From Rhodanobacteraceae bacterium (GTDB taxonomy: Bacteria; Pseudomonadota; Gammaproteobacteria; Xanthomonadales; Xanthomonadaceae), in NCBI GenBank assembly GCA_024233975.1, contig JACKOX010000002.1:62001-126000 (forward strand): DNA of 64,000 nucleotides, written 5' to 3'. The position numbers and the translations under genes are program-made. A model generated the notes under the pieces. That model saw nothing but the letters and a program-made list of their open reading frames with translations. It was not told the DNA's origin and did no database searches. Shown piece after piece: positions 36,654 to 45,437 of the stretch (positions are counted from its first letter, which is position 1; every line of letters begins with the position of its first letter).

Positions 36654-36685
36654 ACACCAGGGCCGGTGCGCGCCGGCCCTGGTGT
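36654..36685 (-). terminator. 13-bp hairpin after the PPi-PFK gene
   Basis: ACACCAGGGCCGG at 36654-36666 pairs perfectly with CCGGCCCTGGTGT at 36673-36685 across a six-base loop (TGCGCG). On the minus strand it lies 40 bases beyond the stop at 36725 and is followed by ATTTCGCTG, a short weak T run. Confidence 0.6.
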
Positions 36686-36724
36686 TCCATCATCCTGTCC
36701 TGACGCGTGTGAGTCCGGTCGCGA

Positions 36725-37978
36725 TCAGAGCGGGTAGTCCGGCAGCTTCTTCGCCACCAGCAGGCGCCTCAGCTTCACGAACTTCGGCAAGCCGTCGCGG
36801 CCGTACTCCAGCGGCGCTTCGCCTCGGATCAGTGGGGCGAGGTAGCGGCGGCAGCTGTCGGTGATGCCGAAGCCGTCACGACGGATGTAGCCCTTCGGCA
36901 TCTTCTTCTCGTGATTGGCGACCTTCTTCAGCGGCGCGGGCTCGATCATCCAGCGGTAGGGCTGGTCGCTGGTCCGCTTGATCGCTGGCATCACCGCATT
37001 CTTGCCGGCCAGGGCCAGCGCCACCGCGGCTTCGCCAACGGCGCGGGCGTGGTCGTAGTCGGTCTGCGAGGCGATGTGCCGCGCCGAGCGCTGCAGGTAG
37101 TCGGGCACGGCCCAGTGCGTCTTCAGGCCGAGCTTGGAAGTGATGGTCCCGGCCAGTGTCGGTCCCACACCACCCAGCTGCACGTGGCCGAAGGCATCCT
37201 TGCCGCCGGCCTCGGCGACGAAGCGGCCGTCCGGATGGCGCAGGCCTTCCGACACCACCACCGTGCACCAGCCCACGCGGTCGACCACGCGCTGGATCTC
37301 GGCCAGCACGGCCTTTTCTTCGTAGGGCACTTCGGGGAACAGGATCAGGTGTGGCGGCTCGTCCTTTCCATTGCCGGCGAGGCCGGCGGCGGCGGCGATC
37401 CAGCCGGCATGGCGGCCCATCACCTCCATCACGAACACCTTGGTCGACGACTCGGCCATGGCGGCGACGTCGTAGCTGGCCTCCAGCACGCTGGTGGCCG
37501 TGTACTTGGCCACCGAGCCGAAGCCCGGGCAGCAGTCGGTGACCGCGAGGTCGTTGTCCACCGTCTTCGGCACGCCGATACAGGTCAGCGGGTAGTCGAA
37601 TTCCTTCGCCAGCTGCGACACCTTCAGCGCCGTGTCGGCGGAATCGTTGCCGCCGTTGTAGAGGAAATATCGGACATCGTGCGCGCGGCAGACATCGATC
37701 AGGCGCTCGTAGTGGGCGCGGTCGGTGTCGATGTCCTTGAGCTTGAAGCGGCAGCTGCCGAAGGCGCCACCGGGCGTCTGCGCCAGCCGGCGGATGTCGG
37801 CGGCAGACTCCTTGCGGGTGTCGATCAGCTCCTCGCGCAGCACGCCGACGATGCCGTTCTGGCCGGCAAGAACCGGCAGTTTCACCGCGCGCGCGGCCTC
37901 GATCACCGCCGCGGCGGTGGCGTTGATGACGGCGGTAACGCCGCCGGATTGGGCGTACAGCAATTTTCCTTGAGCCAT
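36725..37978 (-). CDS. pfp: Pyrophosphate-dependent 6-phosphofructokinase
   Basis: The protein has 417 residues. It phosphorylates fructose 6-phosphate, and reversibly, using PPi. PPi rather than ATP use is shown by the aspartate in YNGGNDSADTA and the lysine of GVPKTVDNDL, which replace the ATP-enzyme glycines. Other motifs are GQNGIVGVL near the start, VMEVMGRHAGWIAAAAGLA for sugar binding, and the late LGGVGPTLAGTITSKLG. I chose ATG 37978 (MAQGKLLYAQSGG) because AAGGA precedes it by seven bases; a longer frame to 38023 has no ribosome site. It would share the PPi pool with the H+-pyrophosphatase at 11.5 kb. It is divergent from adk. Confidence 0.93.
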   Translation of the reverse strand: MAQGKLLYAQSGGVTAVINATAAAVIEAARAVKLPVLAGQNGIVGVLREELIDTRKESAADIRRLAQTPGGAFGSCRFKLKDIDTDRAHYERLIDVCRAHDVRYFLYNGGNDSADTALKVSQLAKEFDYPLTCIGVPKTVDNDLAVTDCCPGFGSVAKYTATSVLEASYDVAAMAESSTKVFVMEVMGRHAGWIAAAAGLAGNGKDEPPHLILFPEVPYEEKAVLAEIQRVVDRVGWCTVVVSEGLRHPDGRFVAEAGGKDAFGHVQLGGVGPTLAGTITSKLGLKTHWAVPDYLQRSARHIASQTDYDHARAVGEAAVALALAGKNAVMPAIKRTSDQPYRWMIEPAPLKKVANHEKKMPKGYIRRDGFGITDSCRRYLAPLIRGEAPLEYGRDGLPKFVKLRRLLVAKKLPDYPL

Positions 37979-38055
37979 GGGTCTTCCTTGTATCTCGGCT
38001 TGTATCTCGGGCTGAACAGGCAATTTAGAGAATACTTGTTTAGGATTGTCTTAAA

Positions 38056-38084
38056 TTGACTTGCCCGTGGTGGGCGGTTAGCGT
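38056..38084 (+). promoter_or_regulatory. Candidate sigma-70 promoter for adk
   Basis: TTGACT at 38056-38061 and TAGCGT at 38079-38084 are separated by 17 bases. The -35 is good and the -10 is weak. It is in the AT-rich 188-base gap between pfp and adk, about 80 bases before the adk start. Confidence 0.35.
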
Positions 38085-38166
38085 TCAACGCTCCCGTCCA
38101 TCGCGAACCGGCGCATTGGCGTTCCGGAAGGCGACGGACTGTCTGAACTACAGGATCCACCATTCC

Positions 38167-38739
38167 ATGCGACTTGTTCTACTCGGCGCCCCCGGTTCCG
38201 GCAAGGGCACCCAGGCTGCCCGACTCAAGGATCACTACGCGATTCCTCACATTTCCACCGGCGACCTGCTGCGCGCGGCGGTCAAGGCCGAGACGGCTCT
38301 GGGCCTGAAGGCCAAGGCGGTGATGGAGCGCGGCGAGCTGGTGTCCGACGACATCGTGCTGGGCATGCTGGAAGAGCGCCTGTCCGAGTCCGATACCGCC
38401 AGCGGTTTCATCCTCGACGGCTACCCGCGCAACCTTGCGCAGGCCGGCGCGCTGGGTGAAGTGCTGGCGCGCATCGGCCAGCCACTGGACGTGGCCGTGC
38501 AGCTGGACGTGCCGACCGACCTGCTGGTCGAGCGCATCGCCGGCCGCGCCGCTCAGGAGGGCCGCAAGGACGACACGCCCGAAGCCGTGCGTACGCGCCT
38601 CGGCGTCTACAACGAGCAGACCGCGCCGGTCGTCGACTTCTACCGCGAACAGGGCAAGGTCACCTGCGTGGACGGCGTCGGCGAGATGGACGAGGTGTTC
38701 GATCGCATCGTGACGGCGGTGGCTGAAGCGACGGATTGA
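38167..38739 (+). CDS. adk: Adenylate kinase, short form
   Basis: The 190-residue protein catalyses ATP + AMP = 2 ADP. It has the P-loop GAPGSGKGTQAARL, the AMP site HISTGDLLRAAVKA, DGYPRNLAQA and the arginine-rich GRAAQEGRKDDTPEAVRTRL. The LID is short and has no zinc cysteines, as is usual for the Lysobacterales type of this enzyme. Start ATG 38167 gives the canonical MRLVLLGAPGSGKGT. Confidence 0.97.
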   Translation: MRLVLLGAPGSGKGTQAARLKDHYAIPHISTGDLLRAAVKAETALGLKAKAVMERGELVSDDIVLGMLEERLSESDTASGFILDGYPRNLAQAGALGEVLARIGQPLDVAVQLDVPTDLLVERIAGRAAQEGRKDDTPEAVRTRLGVYNEQTAPVVDFYREQGKVTCVDGVGEMDEVFDRIVTAVAEATD

Positions 38740-38770
38740 TCCGAGCCGACCTCTCGCGCGTCGGTGATCC

Positions 38771-39088
38771 ATGAAGGCGGAGGAAATCAAGCGCTGGTTC
38801 GGCTGCGCCGTCACGCTTCTGTGTGTTGGTCTGTTTCTCTGTTTGTTCGTGGCTTCGGCTTCGTTTGTCCGCCTCGTCATGCCGGTGGATACGATAACCA
38901 CAGGGGCATTTGTGGGCTTGAATCTGGTGCTACTGGTCTTCTGGCTATGGATGGTCGCGGACAGCATCTTGTATCAAGACGCTGGATCGAAGCCTGTCAT
39001 CACGTTGCTGGTCGTTTTCACCGGCATATTTGGCGCTCTGGTGTATTTTTGGCGCGTGGTCTGGCCACGACAGCCAAGCACTAGGTGA
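38771..39088 (+). CDS. Small three-helix membrane protein, unknown
   Basis: The 105-residue protein has three hydrophobic segments (CAVTLLCVGLFLCLFVA; GAFVGLNLVLLVFWLWMVADSI; VITLLVVFTGIFGALVYFWRVVW). The W-x-W-M-V-A-D-S spacing and last helix recall the short PLDc_N-type membrane proteins, but I cannot assign a family. It begins 31 bases after adk. The IS5 element is inserted 9 bases past its stop, so its transcript end may be altered. Confidence 0.62.
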   Translation: MKAEEIKRWFGCAVTLLCVGLFLCLFVASASFVRLVMPVDTITTGAFVGLNLVLLVFWLWMVADSILYQDAGSKPVITLLVVFTGIFGALVYFWRVVWPRQPSTR

Positions 39089-39101
39089 GCCGGTCGTCTA
39101 A

Positions 39102-39125
39102 GGCAACGCTGAACAAGTCATCCCG
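39102..39125. repeat. Left terminal inverted repeat of the IS5-family element
   Basis: This 24-bp repeat is the exact reverse complement of 40251-40274; CTAA flanks it on the outside. Confidence 0.95.
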
Positions 39126-39165
39126 ATCGGCGAAGATATCGCTTTCAGTCCATAGCGCATGAACC

Positions 39166-40128
39166 ATGAAACAGCAGACCCTGTCGATGGCGGCTGATCA
39201 GGCCGAAGGTTTCGAGCTGCATCGTCGTCCGACGCGTCGGGATGTGTTCCTCGCGACGATGGAAGGTCTCGTGCCATGGTCGGCACTGTGCGCGGTGATT
39301 GCACCGTTCTATCCCAAGCCCGGCCGTGGACGTCCGCCGGTTGGCCTTGAGCGCATGTTGCGCATGTACTTCGTGCAACAGTGGTTCAACCTGGCCGACG
39401 CCGCTTGCGAGGATGCGCTGCTCGACAGCACCGCGCTGCGCCGTTTTGTCGGCATTGATCTGGGTCGCGAGCGGGTGCCGGATGCGACCACACTGCTGAA
39501 GTTCCGCCGCTTGCTGGAGCAGAACGAACTGGGCGCCGAACTGTTTCATCAGGTCAACGCGGAGCTGCAGGATCGCGGCTGGCAGATCGGCACCGGCACG
39601 ATTGTCGACGCGACGATCATCGCCGCGCCGAGCGCCACCAAGAACGCCGACAAGGCGCGCGATCCGGCGATGCACCAGACCCGCAAAGGCCAGCAATGGC
39701 ATTTCGGGATGAAGCTGCACATTGGCGTGGACAGCCGCACCGGCCTGACCCACAGCGCAGCGGTGACGGCGGCCAACGTCCACGACAAACACCTGATCGA
39801 AGACCTGCTGCACGGCGATGAGCGCCGGGTGTACGGCGACAGCGCCTACGCCAGCCAGAAGCCGCTGATGCGTAGACACGCACCGCAGGCGAGAGACTTC
39901 ACCAACGAACGAACGCGCAAGGGCGGGCAGGTCGACGAAGCGGCGCGCTCACGTAATCGCAACAAATCGAGAATCCGGGCGCGGGTTGAACACGTCTTCG
40001 CCGTGATCAAGCGGCTGTGGGGCTTCAACAAGGTGCGTTATCGTGGCCTGGACAAAAATGCCAACCGGAGTTTCGTGCTGCTGGGTCTGGCCAACCTCTA
40101 CCTCACCCGACCGCGAACCGCGGGATAA
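39166..40128 (+). CDS. IS5-family transposase
   Basis: The 320-residue DDE transposase has an N-terminal DUF772-type region GRGRPPVGLERMLRMYFVQQWFNLAD. The catalytic residues are the first aspartate in GTIVDATIIAAPS, the second in VYGDSAYAS and the glutamate in RARVEHVFAVIKR, and the C-terminus is LLGLANLYL. It is full length and apparently functional. It cuts and pastes the element through its 24-bp ends. The start is ATG 39166, inside the left end. Confidence 0.95.
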   Translation: MKQQTLSMAADQAEGFELHRRPTRRDVFLATMEGLVPWSALCAVIAPFYPKPGRGRPPVGLERMLRMYFVQQWFNLADAACEDALLDSTALRRFVGIDLGRERVPDATTLLKFRRLLEQNELGAELFHQVNAELQDRGWQIGTGTIVDATIIAAPSATKNADKARDPAMHQTRKGQQWHFGMKLHIGVDSRTGLTHSAAVTAANVHDKHLIEDLLHGDERRVYGDSAYASQKPLMRRHAPQARDFTNERTRKGGQVDEAARSRNRNKSRIRARVEHVFAVIKRLWGFNKVRYRGLDKNANRSFVLLGLANLYLTRPRTAG

Positions 40129-40250
40129 CGGTGTCCGGAAGGCGCAACGGACGGCGAAAACGCCGTTCAAGACCGGAAAATCCCACCGCAGCCGACTTCA
40201 TCAACACCAACCCGACCCTGCACAACCTGCCAAATCAACACCGCATATCA

Positions 40251-40274
40251 CGGGATGACTTGTTCAGCGTTGCC
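40251..40274. repeat. Right terminal inverted repeat of the IS5-family element
   Basis: This is an exact reverse complement of the left end, followed by the CTAA duplication at 40275-40278. Confidence 0.95.
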
Positions 40275-40357
40275 CTAAGTACGCGCGGATTCCAACGAGA
40301 GGTGCTGACCAAGTGCAGTTGCGATGTTGGATGCCGCGAACAGGAAGTGACTGACCC

Positions 40358-41734
40358 ATGAAACTCCACATCCTCGGTATCTGCGGCACCTTCATGGGCG
40401 GCGTGTCGGCATTGGCGCGCGAGGCCGGCCATCAGGTCGAAGGCAGCGACCAGAACGTCTATCCGCCGATGTCCACGCAGTTGGAACAGCTCGGCATCGC
40501 GCTGCGCGAAGGCTATGCAGCCGACCGCATCAGTGATGACTGCGACCAGATCGTCGTCGGCAATGCGTTGTCGCGCGGCAATCCGGCGGTTGAGCATGTG
40601 CTCAACACCGGTCTCGACTACGTTTCCGGGCCACAGTGGCTGGCTGACAATGTGCTACGCGGCCGGCGCGTGTTCGGCGTGGCCGGCACGCATGGCAAGA
40701 CGACGACATCGAGTCTTCTGGCTTTCCTGCTGGATGCGGCGGGTCGCGAGCCGGGCTTCCTGATCGGCGGCGCGCCGGCAAACTTCGGTGTGTCGGCGCG
40801 ACTCGGTGGCGGCGAGGACTTCGTGGTCGAGGCCGACGAATACGACAGCGCCTTCTTCGACAAGCGCAGCAAGTTCGTCCACTACCGGCCCGATATCGCC
40901 ATCCTCAACAACCTTGAGTTCGACCACGCCGACATCTTCGCCGACCTCGACGCGATCAAGACGCAGTTCCATCACCTGGTGCGCACCGTGCCGGGCAATG
41001 GTCGACTGATCGTGAATGGCGAGGACACCAACCTGGCTGACGTGCTGGATCGAGGCGCCTGGACGCCGGTGACCCGCTTCGCCATCGATCCGGCGGTCGA
41101 TGCCGACTGGCGCGCCGAGCTGATCGCGGAGGACGGCTCCGCCTTCCGCGTGCTGCGGGGCGGCGAAATCGTTGGCGAAGCACGCTGGTCGCTGCTCGGC
41201 CGGCACAGCGTGATGAACGCGCTGGCGGCGTTGGCCGCCTGCGATGCCGTGGGGATTGATGTGGCTTCGCTACTACCGAAGCTCGGCGAATTCCAGAGCG
41301 TGGCGCGTCGCCTGCAGCGTCTGGGCGAGCACGATGGCATCCATGTCATCGACGACTTCGCGCACCACCCGACGGCGATCCAGACCACCATCGATGGCCT
41401 GCGTCGGCAGATTGCGTCGGCGGGCGAAGGCGGGCGCCTGATCGCCGTGCTGGAGCCGCGCAGCAACTCCATGCGTCTCGGTGCCCATGCCGCCGCACTG
41501 GCGCCGTCATTGGCCGATGCCGACCTCGTGCGTTTCCTGTTGCCGGCGAACTTGCCCTGGGATGCCGAACCGGTGATCGCCGCGTTGCGCGATGGCCGCC
41601 TGCATCGCGACAGCCAGGCACTGATCGATGACTTGCTGGCGTTGGCGCGACCTGGCGACCGCGTACTGTTCATGTCCAACGGCGGTTTTGACGGCGTTCC
41701 GCGGCGATTTCTGGCAGCCTTGTCGTCGCGATGA
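40358..41734 (+). CDS. mpl: UDP-N-acetylmuramate:L-alanyl-gamma-D-glutamyl-meso-diaminopimelate ligase
   Basis: The 458-residue Mur ligase of peptidoglycan recycling joins the recovered tripeptide to UDP-MurNAc in the cytoplasm. Motifs are LHILGICGTFMGGVSALAREAGH at the start, ATP loop GVAGTHGKTTTSSLLA, EADEYDSAFFDKRSKFVHY, ILNNLEFDHADIF and the late IDDFAHHPTAI. Length is normal. It starts at ATG 40358, 80 bases after the IS5 insertion, which may have moved its promoter. It is coupled to the LON-domain gene by ATGA overlap. Confidence 0.96.
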   Translation: MKLHILGICGTFMGGVSALAREAGHQVEGSDQNVYPPMSTQLEQLGIALREGYAADRISDDCDQIVVGNALSRGNPAVEHVLNTGLDYVSGPQWLADNVLRGRRVFGVAGTHGKTTTSSLLAFLLDAAGREPGFLIGGAPANFGVSARLGGGEDFVVEADEYDSAFFDKRSKFVHYRPDIAILNNLEFDHADIFADLDAIKTQFHHLVRTVPGNGRLIVNGEDTNLADVLDRGAWTPVTRFAIDPAVDADWRAELIAEDGSAFRVLRGGEIVGEARWSLLGRHSVMNALAALAACDAVGIDVASLLPKLGEFQSVARRLQRLGEHDGIHVIDDFAHHPTAIQTTIDGLRRQIASAGEGGRLIAVLEPRSNSMRLGAHAAALAPSLADADLVRFLLPANLPWDAEPVIAALRDGRLHRDSQALIDDLLALARPGDRVLFMSNGGFDGVPRRFLAALSSR

Positions 41735-42390
41735 GCGACCACACGGCCGAAGCCAACGTCCCAACCGGCGAATTGCCATTGTTCCCGCTGCACGGCGTGC
41801 TGTTCCCCGGCGGCGAGATGCGCCTTCGCCTGTTCGAACCGCGCTACCTCGATCTGGTCAGCGACTGCAGTCGTCGCGATACCGGTTTCGGCGTCTGCCT
41901 GATCGTGCAGGGCGAGGAGGCCGGCGAGCCGGCGCTGCCCGCCGCTTACGGCACCCGCGCGCGGATCAGCGATTTCTACACGCTGGATGACGGCCTGCTT
42001 GGCATCACCGTGCGCGGTGACCGCCGCTTCCACGTTCGCCGCACGCGCCTGCGCGACAACGGCCTGATCATCGGTGAGGTGGAGTGGTGTCTTGCCGACC
42101 ACGCTGGCGAAGCGCTGCGCCCACAGCACGGTCTGGTAGCCACGCTGTTGTCGCGCCTGTTCGAAGCGGATGCCGAAGAGGCGGACAAGGGCAAGGCTGA
42201 CAGCGACAAGCCCGCGCCCATTCCCGGCTTCGATCCGCAGCGGCTGGATGATCCGGTCTGGGTCGGCTTCCGCATGGCCGAACGCCTGCCGCTGGAGTCC
42301 AACGAACGCCAGGCCCTGCTGCAGATGGAAGACCCGCACGCGCGGCTGGACCGCCTGCTGGAGTGGCTGCCGCGCTTTCAGTCGGAGTGA
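41731..42390 (+). CDS. LON peptidase N-terminal (substrate-binding) domain protein
   Basis: The 219-residue protein contains only the LON substrate-binding domain: LPLFPLHGVLFPGGEMRLRLFEPRYLDLV, then GFGVCLIVQGEEAG, FYTLDDGLLGITVRGDRRFHV. There is no ATPase or protease domain. Stand-alone LON-N proteins are common in this group; function is unclear. The ATG overlaps the mpl stop, and the gene ends 10 bases from the convergent DedA/PAP2 gene. Confidence 0.88.
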   Translation: MSDHTAEANVPTGELPLFPLHGVLFPGGEMRLRLFEPRYLDLVSDCSRRDTGFGVCLIVQGEEAGEPALPAAYGTRARISDFYTLDDGLLGITVRGDRRFHVRRTRLRDNGLIIGEVEWCLADHAGEALRPQHGLVATLLSRLFEADAEEADKGKADSDKPAPIPGFDPQRLDDPVWVGFRMAERLPLESNERQALLQMEDPHARLDRLLEWLPRFQSE

Positions 42391-42400
42391 GCTTTTCGCG

Positions 42401-44416
42401 TTAGGGCTGCTGCAACAGCAGCACCGCATCGCGTTCGCCCTCGACACTCTTGTCGCGGATCACGCGGCGCTGGTGGTAGCCGGGCAGGGCCTCGCGCAGC
42501 AATTGACGTGCGGCGCGGTCGTCCGAACGGTCCGGATCGAACAGCCAGACGCTGAACAGCGACAGGCGGTGTTCAAACTGCATGGCGGCGATGGTGCCCT
42601 GCCAGATGGCGGTGTCACCTTCGGTCAGCTGCAGGCGCGAGGGCCACAGCCGAAGCACGTAGCGGCTGTTGGCGTCGCTGCCGGGACGACTCATTACCAG
42701 CGCATCAGGACGACCGTTGTGCGAGGCCGGCAGCAGCGGCAGGTTTTCCGGCGTGGCGCTGGCGTCGAGGCTGTGCAGCAGGTCGACCCAGCCGCCGGTA
42801 CGGGTCAGCTGCCAGCCGGCGGCTTCGAGGTCGCCGCGCAGCTGCGACAGCGTGCCGGCGAACTGCACGTTCAGCGGCCAGCCTTCGCGGGTCCGCAGTT
42901 CGTTGCGCCGGGTCGGTAGCTGCTGCCAGCCATCCCGCCACCAGTCGTGCGCGGCGATGGGCTGGCGGATCAGCGGCACGGTGAAGCGCTCCAGCGTCGC
43001 CGTCGCCGCACTGCCGCCGTGCCAGATGCCGAAAATGATGACGCTGCTGAAGAACACGAGGGTGATTGGGCGTACCCAGAACGAGCGCAATACGCGAGAG
43101 CGGTAGGCGAGGCCGAGGATCGCGATCCACATCATGCCCAGCAGCACGCCGCCAATCACGTCGGAGAACCAGTGCGCGCCGAGGTAGAGGCGGGCGAAGC
43201 CGACCAGGCTGACGGCGAGGCCGGCCACTACGTAAGGCCAGCCACGCCGGCGACCGGGCAGTTCGCGGGCGACCAATACGGCGAAGAAGCCGAACAGCAC
43301 GGTGACCATCATCACCGGCGCCGACGGGAAGCTGAAGCCGACGGCGGTCATGGCCGCAGGTGGGCGCGGCATGTCCAGCAGGTAGCCGAGGCTGGCGGGC
43401 AAGATGGCGCCGAAGCCGATTGCGGCCAGCCAGTGCATCGCGGCGATGCGCCGCCGCCGCCACATCAGCCAGCCGAACACGGCCAAAGTGGTTGGCAGCA
43501 CTACCTGCCAATCGCCCAGGTCGGCGATCGAGGCCATCAGGTGATCGGCCAGCGGCGAGCGCAGCTCGAACATGGTCTGGTGCACCGCCAGATCCCAGCC
43601 CAGCGGATCGCCCTTGCCCAGCGCTACCAGCAGCACGGTAAAAAAGCCCCAGCCGGCGGCGATCAGCAACAGCGCCATGAACAGCAGCGAGGCCGACTCT
43701 GGCCGGTTCGGGTCAATCAGCGCGGTGGTCGCCCGACCGATGACCGGATGCCGGTACGACCAGGCCAGCGCGCGTTCGATCAGGGTGGCCGTACGCGGCG
43801 CCAGCAGCCGATAGAGCCAGCCCGTGACGAAGAAGATCAGCGCGAGGACGGCTGCCAGCAGTCCCAGTACCAGGATCAGGCGGCCAGCGACGGCGGCGAG
43901 CAGGTCGATCGAAGCACCGAAGATCCAGCCCGGCACGACGAACAGCAATCCCCAGGTGAAGGAGGCGAACAGGCTGGCCGGCGCATAGCGCTTCAGCGGC
44001 ATCCGCAGCATGCCGGCGATGGCCGGCACGAAGGGCCGCACCGCGCCGACGTAGCGGGCAATCACGATACCCTTGAGTCCGTGGCGCCAGAAAAAGCGCT
44101 CGCCGCTTTCCAGCCAGTCAGGATGCTTCGAGAACGGCCAGAAGCCCTTGAGCCGCTCTCCGTAATGGCGGCCGAACACATAGCTGATCCCGTCGCCGAA
44201 GAAGGCGCCCAGCGAGGCCGCGATCACCGCGTAGGGGCCGTTGATATGGCCGAGGCCGACCAGCGTGCCGACGCCGAACAGGATCGGCAGCGCCGGCACC
44301 GCGATGCCCAGAATCACCACGGCATCGCAGAAGGCGACGAGAAAAATCACGCCTCCGGCAAGCAGGGGGTGTTCGCCCAGCCAGTGGACGAGGGCTTCGA
44401 GGGTGGCGGAATCCAT
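42401..44416 (-). CDS. DedA-PAP2-LssY fusion membrane protein
   Basis: The 671-residue protein has three parts. Residues 1-190 are DedA/SNARE-associated (FLVAFCDAVVILGIAVPALPILFGVGTLVGLG, GRHYGERLKGFWPF, ARYVGAVRPFVPAIAGM). Residues of about 240-450 are a PAP2 phosphatase with DMPRPPAAM, SFPSAP and GAHWFSDVIGGV, the three-part phosphatase signature (K/R-x6-RP is modified, SFPSA and R-x5-H-x3-D are present). The last 200 residues resemble the LssY C-terminal domain (GWQQLPTRRNELR, YVLRLWPSRLQL, RDAVLLL). Such fusions are thought to handle undecaprenyl- or phospholipid phosphates at the membrane. Start ATG 44416 is chosen over the longer frame to 44464. Confidence 0.87.
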   Translation of the reverse strand: MDSATLEALVHWLGEHPLLAGGVIFLVAFCDAVVILGIAVPALPILFGVGTLVGLGHINGPYAVIAASLGAFFGDGISYVFGRHYGERLKGFWPFSKHPDWLESGERFFWRHGLKGIVIARYVGAVRPFVPAIAGMLRMPLKRYAPASLFASFTWGLLFVVPGWIFGASIDLLAAVAGRLILVLGLLAAVLALIFFVTGWLYRLLAPRTATLIERALAWSYRHPVIGRATTALIDPNRPESASLLFMALLLIAAGWGFFTVLLVALGKGDPLGWDLAVHQTMFELRSPLADHLMASIADLGDWQVVLPTTLAVFGWLMWRRRRIAAMHWLAAIGFGAILPASLGYLLDMPRPPAAMTAVGFSFPSAPVMMVTVLFGFFAVLVARELPGRRRGWPYVVAGLAVSLVGFARLYLGAHWFSDVIGGVLLGMMWIAILGLAYRSRVLRSFWVRPITLVFFSSVIIFGIWHGGSAATATLERFTVPLIRQPIAAHDWWRDGWQQLPTRRNELRTREGWPLNVQFAGTLSQLRGDLEAAGWQLTRTGGWVDLLHSLDASATPENLPLLPASHNGRPDALVMSRPGSDANSRYVLRLWPSRLQLTEGDTAIWQGTIAAMQFEHRLSLFSVWLFDPDRSDDRAARQLLREALPGYHQRRVIRDKSVEGERDAVLLLQQP

Positions 44417-44422
44417 GCGCGG

Positions 44423-44428
44423 ATTATA
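44423..44428 (-). promoter_or_regulatory. Perfect -10 hexamer just upstream of the DedA-PAP2 start
   Basis: TATAAT on the minus strand ends six bases before the ATG at 44416, so transcription could begin at or near the start codon (leaderless message). No convincing -35 is at the usual distance: TTGCAG is there but with a 22-base spacer. It may be chance. Confidence 0.35.
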
Positions 44429-44508
44429 GAGGCCGTTCATGAATGCGGGACTGCAATTCGGCATGTCCGTCGATGCGACAATGGTCGAAATTGCTGACGG
44501 GAACCGAC

Positions 44509-45324
44509 ATGCCCAGCCTTTCCGGAAAGACCATCTTCATCACCGGCGCCTCCCGCGGCATCGGTCTCGCCATCGCCCGCCGCCTGGGCGCGGATGGCGC
44601 CAACGTGGTGATCGCCGCCAAGTCGGACGTGGCCAACCCCAAGCTCCCGGGCACCATTCACACGGCTGCCGCAGAGGTCGAGGCCGCTGGCGGCAAGGCC
44701 TTGGCGGTCAAATGCGATATCCGTGACGAGGACTCGGTGCAGGCCGCCGTCGATGCGACGGTGGATCGCTTCGGCGGCATCGACGTGCTGGTCAACAACG
44801 CCAGTGCGATCTGGTTGAAGGGCGCGCTGGACACGCCGATGAAGCGCTTCGACCTGATGCAGCAGGTCAATAGCCGCGGCAGCTTCCTCTGCGCCCAGCG
44901 TTGTCTTCCGCACCTGCTGAAGTCGGACAATCCACACATCCTCACGCTGGCGCCGCCACCGAACCTCGATCCAAAGTGGTGGGGCGCGTATACCGGTTAC
45001 ACGCTGGCCAAGATGGGCATGAGTTTCGTGACGCTGGGCCTGGCCGCCGAGTTTGGTCCGCAGGGCGTGGCGGTCAATGCGCTGTGGCCGAAGACGGTGA
45101 TCGCCACCGATGCGCTGAAGATGATCCCGGGCGTCGAGGTGTCGCGCTGTCGCACGCCGCAGATCATGGCCGACGCTGCCCGCGAGGTGCTTTGCCGCGA
45201 GGCCAGGGGTTTCCACGGTCAGTTCCTCATCGACGAGGACGTGCTGCGCGAAGCTGGCGTCAGCGATTTCGAGGGTTATGCCGTCGAGCCGGGGCAATCG
45301 CTGCTGCCGGACCTGTTTCTATAG
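44509..45324 (+). CDS. Short-chain dehydrogenase/reductase (HSDL2-like)
   Basis: The 271-residue protein starts from ATG 44509. Cofactor loop ITGASRGIGLAIARRL is followed by KSDVANPKLPGTIHTAAAEVEAAGG, a longer segment typical of the hydroxysteroid-dehydrogenase-like-2 type. Next come VLVNNASAIWLKGALDTP, catalytic serine replaced by the TLAPPPNL segment, and YTGYTLAKMGM with Y-x-x-x-K. The family reduces or oxidises carbonyl substrates with NADP; substrate is unknown. The divergent fusion gene starts at 44416. The upstream part of the frame (from 44443) is in that divergent intergenic space and lacks a ribosome site. Confidence 0.88.
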   Translation: MPSLSGKTIFITGASRGIGLAIARRLGADGANVVIAAKSDVANPKLPGTIHTAAAEVEAAGGKALAVKCDIRDEDSVQAAVDATVDRFGGIDVLVNNASAIWLKGALDTPMKRFDLMQQVNSRGSFLCAQRCLPHLLKSDNPHILTLAPPPNLDPKWWGAYTGYTLAKMGMSFVTLGLAAEFGPQGVAVNALWPKTVIATDALKMIPGVEVSRCRTPQIMADAAREVLCREARGFHGQFLIDEDVLREAGVSDFEGYAVEPGQSLLPDLFL

Positions 45325-45437
45325 CGCTTCAGGCGCGTTGCCTTGCCCGCTGGCGAACGGGCTGACACCATCGGCCATTCGCCAAACCATGGCCGCGTGC
45401 GTGGCCGTCCACCTTTCCGTGTACCGGGAGCCGCCTC

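Larger units (their letters stand above)
39102..40274 (+). mobile_element. Complete IS5-family insertion sequence
   Basis: The element is 1173 bp bounded by perfect 24-bp inverted repeats starting GGCAACGCTGAACAAGTC. CTAA is present directly outside both ends (39098-39101 and 40275-40278), the four-base Y-T-A-R target duplication typical of the IS5 group. One intact transposase fills it. It is inserted between adk with its small downstream gene and mpl, and disrupts no recognisable gene. The perfect repeats and duplication suggest a recent, probably still active, insertion. Confidence 0.95.
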
